Positions 59,270-64,000 of a DNA stretch of 64,000 bases are shown in pieces (the stretch's first letter is position 1; every line of letters starts with the position of its first letter). Both the position numbers and the translations under genes were made by a program. Source of the DNA: Adineta steineri (lineage: Eukaryota > Rotifera > Eurotatoria > Adinetida > Adinetidae); NCBI GenBank assembly GCA_905250115.1, contig CAJNOI010000041.1:136228-200227 (forward strand), in the 5' to 3' direction. A model generated the notes under the pieces. The model did no database searches, had not been told where the DNA came from, and saw nothing but the letters and a program-made list of their open reading frames with translations.

Positions 59270-60532
59270 TTATATTTCTGATATATTTCGTAGTGGATCA
59301 AAATAAAAAAATAGATCTGTTGATTTTTTGCTTTGTTCAAGTTTTCGTTGTGTAATCTGTGACGAACGAAAAATACTGATGCCTGTTTGACGATCATAAC
59401 TATCAAATGATGAAACAAGTCGTTTTCCTCCACCAGTTAGTAAATCAATAATAAATTGAGGCATATTAAAACCAGCTGTAGATCCTCGAAGTAATTTTTC
59501 AAGTTCAACAGCAAAATGGAGGGAAGTTCGAAATTCTTTAGCACCAGAAACCATATCATGTAAATAAACATAATATGGTTGTATATTTATATACGATAAA
59601 TATTTAATTAATTCATACATTGTTTCAATATTATCATTAATACCACGTAATAAAACACTTTAATTACGAACATGAATATTAGCTTTATATAATTTTTCGG
59701 CAGCATTTTTCGTTATATAAGTTATTTCATTTGGATGATTAATATGCGTATGAATAGCAATCGATTTAAATTGATCACGAGCTAAATTATTTAACTGAAC
59801 TAAACTTTGAAACCATGAATTATCACTAAAAATTTTCATTGGCATAACTGATAAGCCTTTGGTTGCGAATCGAATTCTTCTTATATGTTCAATAGATAAT
59901 AAACGTTTACCTAATTCAAAAAGAGTATGTGCAGGAAGCATATATGTATCACCACCACTGATAACAACGTCCTCAATCTCTTCATGTTTCTCAATATAAT
60001 CATAAATTTTTTCATAACGTGATTTTCCAGGAATAAATTTTTTTTTATTAACACTTTCAGTATTTTTACCAATGGAATAACTACGAGTACAAAATCGACA
60101 ATAAACTGGACATATTGAAGTAGTTAAGAAAAGAACTTTATCATTATATCGATGTATAAGACCATCGACAGGTGAATCAGTTTGTTCATTTAATGAATCT
60201 AATTTTAATAATGGATGATCACTTTCTATTGTACTCTTAACTGGTGGAAATTGTTTTCGTATCGGACAATTGTATGGATCATTCCAATTAATCAACGATA
60301 TTATATATGGCGTTATTCTAATTGACATTGTTGATAAAGATTGGGATCGATAGACATCAGACCAAAATTCAGAAAGATTATCAGGTATATTCATAATTGT
60401 ATTATTATTTAATGTATTTTTTGATTGCCAGTTATAATTGATAAAATCAGATTCGCTGATTGTCTTATATATTGATGTTTTAGTCCAGAATGAATTAGGA
60501 GATAAACGAGAATAATTAAAGCGAGATAACAT
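59270..60532 (-). pseudogene. Lysine 2,3-aminomutase-like radical-SAM protein with one in-frame stop
   Basis: A single uninterrupted exon from ATG 60532 to a stop at 59270, 420 codons plus stop, broken only by TAA at 59662-59660. The radical-SAM cluster motif is CPVYCRFCTRSYS (Cys141, Cys145, Cys148). Other KamA-family blocks are NYNWQSKNTL, SPVDGLIHRYNDKVLFLTTS, EDVVISGGDTYML and IAIHTHINHPNEIT. After the stop come SVLLRGINDN and MPQFIIDLLTGGGKR with the PLP-binding-type Lys near residue 370. The stop falls where family members have VRNQSVLL, so it replaces a Gln codon (CAA to TAA). The family interconverts alpha- and beta-amino acids such as lysine and beta-lysine. It is essentially bacterial/archaeal, and the gene lacks introns, so horizontal transfer is likely. 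AT content now matches the host, suggesting an old transfer. Confidence 0.8.
59660..59662 (-). other. In-frame TAA replacing a conserved Gln in the KamA-like gene
   Basis: Sequence reads IHVRN, TAA, SVLLRGIND in one frame; the conserved family motif has Gln at this place. Confidence 0.85.
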
Positions 60533-61914
60533 CTTCGATAACAAAATTTGTTCAATTAATTATATAACTAATATTGCTAAAATTGTAATTGTAATATCTA
60601 TATTCTGTGAAAAATATAAAATATAGAAACTAAGAAAAGTAGAATAATAGACACCGTANNNNNNNNNNNNNNNNNNNNNNNNNNNNNNNNNNNNNNNNNN
60701 NNNNNNNNNNNNNNNNNNNNNNNNNNNNNNNNNNNNNNNNNNNNNNNNNNNNNNNNNNTTTTTTCGAATATGAAAAACATGGAAGAAATTGATTCGAGAA
60801 ACGTACGGGATATCTGATCTGATAAAATCGGCGATTTTATGGTGGTTTTCAGTACATACACGGTTCTTCGTTTAATAAGTTAATATCTTCAAAGAGATTT
60901 TATAAATCAAACGAGAACTCTCTAAATATTTGTTTCTAACCAGATTTGTAGTATCGAATAATCTATCAATACATCAATTACGATATCTATCAGAGACGTA
61001 AGTTACGAATATCTTTTTTCTGTTGTGTTCTATTCTTTGAATTTATACCTCAATGATTTTGTTTTCGACGTTACTCTTTGCATGTTCGTATAATACAACC
61101 ACATTACACGATATAATGTATATTATTTTGACAAGGTCACACGGCAAGTAATACAGTATCACATCTCGTTCGAGAATATAAGACTTAGTTAGTAGCGTTG
61201 AAAATAAATCGAAAACACCTCTATAATACTCGAATTCTAGAAATAGTAGATAAGCCTATGCTAATCCAGTATTTTTTGTACATATAAAAATATTTGCATA
61301 TTTTCATCTTGTTTTGTCTTTGATAAAACAATATCCATAGCTGTCATTTATAAATTAAAAGACACATGGATAAATTCTGTGTTTACACATTCTAAATAGC
61401 TCTAAGAAGAAAAAAGAGATTTTCTATAGGTTTTGAAGAAAGTTATATACATACGTAATGATTCCGACATATAAAAAGCTATGTTTTATTTAAAACATCT
61501 TATACTAGTAACATCTCAATAAAGTCAAAATAAAATTAGTCTGATTTATTAGAACTTTCTGAATGACTAATGATTTACTTATTTGAAGTGCGCTTTACAA
61601 TATAGATGTGATTGTCATTTTCGAGTATTATTGAAGATTATTTTTTCTTTTCATAGTCAATTATAATATTCTAGTGTGGCATTCATTCGTATTTCTTTTA
61701 TTAGCAGAAACGTTGCCGAAAACTTCCTGTATATAGTCGACTTTTAAATCCAAGTTTTCAACTATTCAACTTGATAGCGATGGTAAAGACTACACTCATG
61801 AGAAGACTGAAATAGTTAAAAATTTGAAAAACTCAAATCGCATTAACAACTTTTACATCACTCGTTGATTTGTAGATATTATCAATATCCGTATTACTGT
61901 AAAGTAACTTAAGA
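60533..61914. other. Intergenic region with an assembly gap
   Basis: Lies between the two divergent bacterial-type genes. It includes the 100-N gap and otherwise AT-rich DNA without a recognisable gene, so anything between the two foreign genes may be missing from the assembly. Confidence 0.5.
60659..60758. other. Assembly gap (100 N)
   Basis: Exactly 100 N, a conventional unknown-length placeholder. Confidence 0.97.
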
Positions 61915-62953
61915 ATGGAAGTATCATCAAATATTACTAATTGTCATGTGGCACTTGCTTGTAATTTAAAACGAAATCCACATTAGGAAGAAGAAGCAGA
62001 ATTCGATTCTCAAACAACTATCGATGCAATATTGTCAACAATCATTGAATTAGGATAGAAGAATGTTTTTCCTAATCGAAGCTGACAAAAATCTTGTTGA
62101 AAATTTGCTTAAATATTAAATTATCATTGTATTTAATATTGCAGAAGGAATGGAAAAGCGATCACGTGAATCACAAGTATCAGCTATTTGTGATTTATTA
62201 CATATTGAACATACTGGTAGTGATGCAACAGCATTAGCCATTACACATGACAAAATATTAGCAAAAAGATTATTAATTCAAGATAATATTTTAACTCCAA
62301 AATATGTTGTTTATAATGGTAAATCTTTGCCGAGAGAGACAATATCTTCTCTTCGTTTTCCAGTTATTATTAAACCAAGTCATGAGGGAAGTTCGAAAGG
62401 TATTGACAACCTATCGGTAGTAGATACAATTGAAGAGTTTAAAACAGTTGTGGTAACTAAATGGAAAGCATTTCAACAACCTATTCTATGTGAAGAATAT
62501 ATTGCGGGAAAAGAGTACACTATTGCAGTATTAGGTAACGAGAACTCAGATTTGAATGATCTTCAGATCATTGGTCCAATGGAAGTATCATGGAAAACTA
62601 CTGATAAATATCCAATTTATACATATCAATATAAACTCTCACTTACTTATTTTTCATCAACTTGTCCTGTTAAATTTGATAATGAAGAACAAATGGCAAA
62701 TGTATGTATGTTTGCAAAACGCGTTTTCGTTTCACTTGGATGTCGAGATGTATGTCGAATTGATTTTCGTATTGATAATCAAGGCTCCATTTATTTTCTC
62801 GAGTTAAATGGTATACCAGGCATTGCACCCAACTTCTCTGATCTACCTGTAATGGCAAATAAATGTGGAATATCATATAAAACAGTTATTGAACGAATAC
62901 TAACACCATCAGTGAATCGATATATTAAAAAGAAATTAACAAAAACTCAATAA
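61915..62953 (+). pseudogene. D-alanine--D-alanine ligase-like ATP-grasp gene, decayed 5' part
   Basis: The intact frame 62150-62953 (267 residues) contains SRESQVSAICDLLHIEHTGS, the ATP-grasp lid KPSHEGSSKGI, CEEYIAGKEYTIAVLG and the metal-binding region DFRIDNQGSIYFLELNGIPG, all typical of Ddl. The missing N-terminus is present upstream but broken. From ATG 61915 one frame gives VALACNLKRNPH, TAG (61984-61986), EEEAEFDSQTTIDAILSTII, TAG (62056-62058). After a +1 shift near 62063-62072 the next frame gives LIEADKNLVENLLKY, TAA (62117-62119), IIIVFNIAEGME and joins the intact part. These pieces match the Ddl N-terminal Rossmann-like domain in order. Ddl makes the D-Ala-D-Ala dipeptide of peptidoglycan and is absent from animals; a bacterial-type Ddl acquired by horizontal transfer is known from the bdelloid Adineta vaga. 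This copy should be nonfunctional unless transcribed from an internal start. Confidence 0.85.
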
Positions 62954-63970
62954 AAAATTTGAAAATTTTTGTTTTAATTTATTTATATGGAATAGTTTCT
63001 TTTGTTAATCATAAAAAATATTTCAGCAATTTTGTTTTTAGCAATATTTCAAGAAACACTTTGTTAACTGTACAGTAGAGTCATTCAATATCATACTTCC
63101 ATTGACGGTATATTAATATAATACTACTATGCCATCATTAACTATACCTATGACGAATAATATTAATATAAACGAACTTTAACACAGAATATAACTACTC
63201 TTTCTTCGTCTTGTTCTTTAACAATAGGTACCATGGGAGTAGAACTAAACGTAAAAATCATTGAATATTTCCTGTTGTTAATTTATTTCATGTTTTCTTT
63301 TCCCACGAAATAACATATAAGTGTTACGCATATCCAAATATAGATTCTATCGATTAGTTTAATAAAAAAAAATGATCGAGAAGAGAACTTCTACTCGAAT
63401 GACTTTTCTCTTATTGATCAGCTATTATTAAACATGCTTTATTTGAAAAAAAAATTTTTTATTATTATTGATGCACGAAAACGTGTTTAAAAAAATCAAT
63501 TATTATAACTTTTTTTAATATATTTTTCTTTTTTGCCGTTTATTGATCTCACAACAACAGGAGGTCTGGTGTTATTTCTATGAACATTTTAATGTATATA
63601 TGAGAAAAGGAAATGATTTTCTTTTGATTTAAGTGTTTTGCAATATAACCGCTATCCTCTTCTTTTTTTTTCTGTCCATCATTTTTTATTTCTTTGACGA
63701 ATATGTTTAACCCTTCTGCATTATATTATGAGAACATCAAAGAAAAAGAACGAGAAAGAGAGAAGAAAATGGGGAAAAAAAAAAGAAATCAGTGCTTGTG
63801 TTGTTGAGCATTTAGCAGATGGGAACTGTCTATACACTTCAAGCTTTGCCGTTGCTTTCTTTTTTTCTCTCTCTTCTCTGCTCTAACATTGAATTAATAG
63901 GAGAATAAAACTTTTTGTACATCATCAGCTCGAGAGAGAACATTTTTCTTTTTCAGATTTTCATTGAAAA
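62954..63970. other. Intergenic region
   Basis: About 1 kb, AT-rich with T/TC tracts; probably the promoter side of the gene starting at the right edge. No gene or repeat recognised. Confidence 0.45.
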
Positions 63971-64000
63971 ATGGCTGAAATCACAAATAGCAATTTTAAG
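63971..64000 (+). CDS. Possible start of a gene running off the right edge
   Basis: ATG in the context GAAAAATGGC opens ten codons (MAEITNSNFK) to the window end, downstream of a pyrimidine-rich, promoter-like stretch. Too short to identify. Confidence 0.25.
   Translation, partial: MAEITNSNFK

Noticed and set aside
59078..59433. Overlapping small frames on both strands between MATE and the KamA-like gene
   Set aside because: No motif, and they overlap the 3' end of the KamA-like gene in other frames.
1..64000. Genome-wide stop-codon reassignment (TAA/TAG as Gln)
   Set aside because: Many intact genes here end at TAA or TAG in the expected place (e.g. MRE11, POLA2, PRDX5), so the standard code applies to the host.
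1..64000. tRNA, rRNA, prokaryotic operon or prophage signatures
   Set aside because: I saw none; gene structure is eukaryotic throughout, and the bacterial-type genes have host-like composition.

Overview
The window looks like a bdelloid rotifer genome (Adineta/Rotaria type). It is AT-rich, its animal genes have many short introns of about 50-65 nt with GT-AG ends, and some gene families are typical of bdelloids (F-box/LRR genes, orphan GPCRs, bacterial-type metabolic genes). Telomere-like TGTGGG tracts are scattered through one half. The organism call is my inference; no search was run. Two assembly gaps are present (10 N at 22803-22812, 100 N at 60659-60758).

Region 1 (about 1-44.4 kb) is a core, mostly gene-dense block. 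In order it holds: the 3' end of an unidentified Ser/Pro-rich gene; a D2-like dopamine receptor (-); a 7.7 kb gene-poor stretch; a coiled-coil protein (+); MRE11 (-); phosphorylase kinase alpha (-); a GPCR fragment cut by a gap; a 3.5 kb gene-poor stretch with a long inverted repeat; a KIF21-like kinesin (-) head-to-head with CNOT4 (+); an unknown basic protein (+); a PR/SET-domain protein (-); a USP30-like deubiquitinase (-) head-to-head with mitochondrial peroxiredoxin 5 (+); and POLA2 (+). I reconstructed exon by exon; the summed CDS lengths of these models are multiples of three, which supports the splice sites. Several introns of core genes are inflated by small palindromic elements: a MITE with a 9-bp target duplication in MRE11, and a TTAA-flanked piggyBac-like MITE plus a 97-bp foldback in PHKA.

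Region 2 (about 44.6-64 kb) is accessory and looks subtelomeric. It has an array of eight LRR exons with a 142-bp period behind an F-box exon and a decayed middle, a secreted phospholipase A2 with a duplicated promoter, an orphan GPCR, a Cys-rich GPI-type surface protein with an in-frame TAA, a MATE transporter, a bacterial-type lysine 2,3-aminomutase-like radical-SAM gene with an in-frame TAA, and a bacterial-type D-Ala-D-Ala ligase whose 5' part carries three stops and a frameshift. Short G-rich/C-rich hairpins made of telomere-like sequence occur every few kb here and almost nowhere in region 1.

The genes of region 1 are housekeeping or neuronal and do not form a single pathway. In region 2 the KamA-like and Ddl-like genes may have been acquired together from bacteria and are now decaying. 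This foreign pair, the telomere-like hairpins and the pattern of stops at likely glutamine codons are the most interesting parts of the window.
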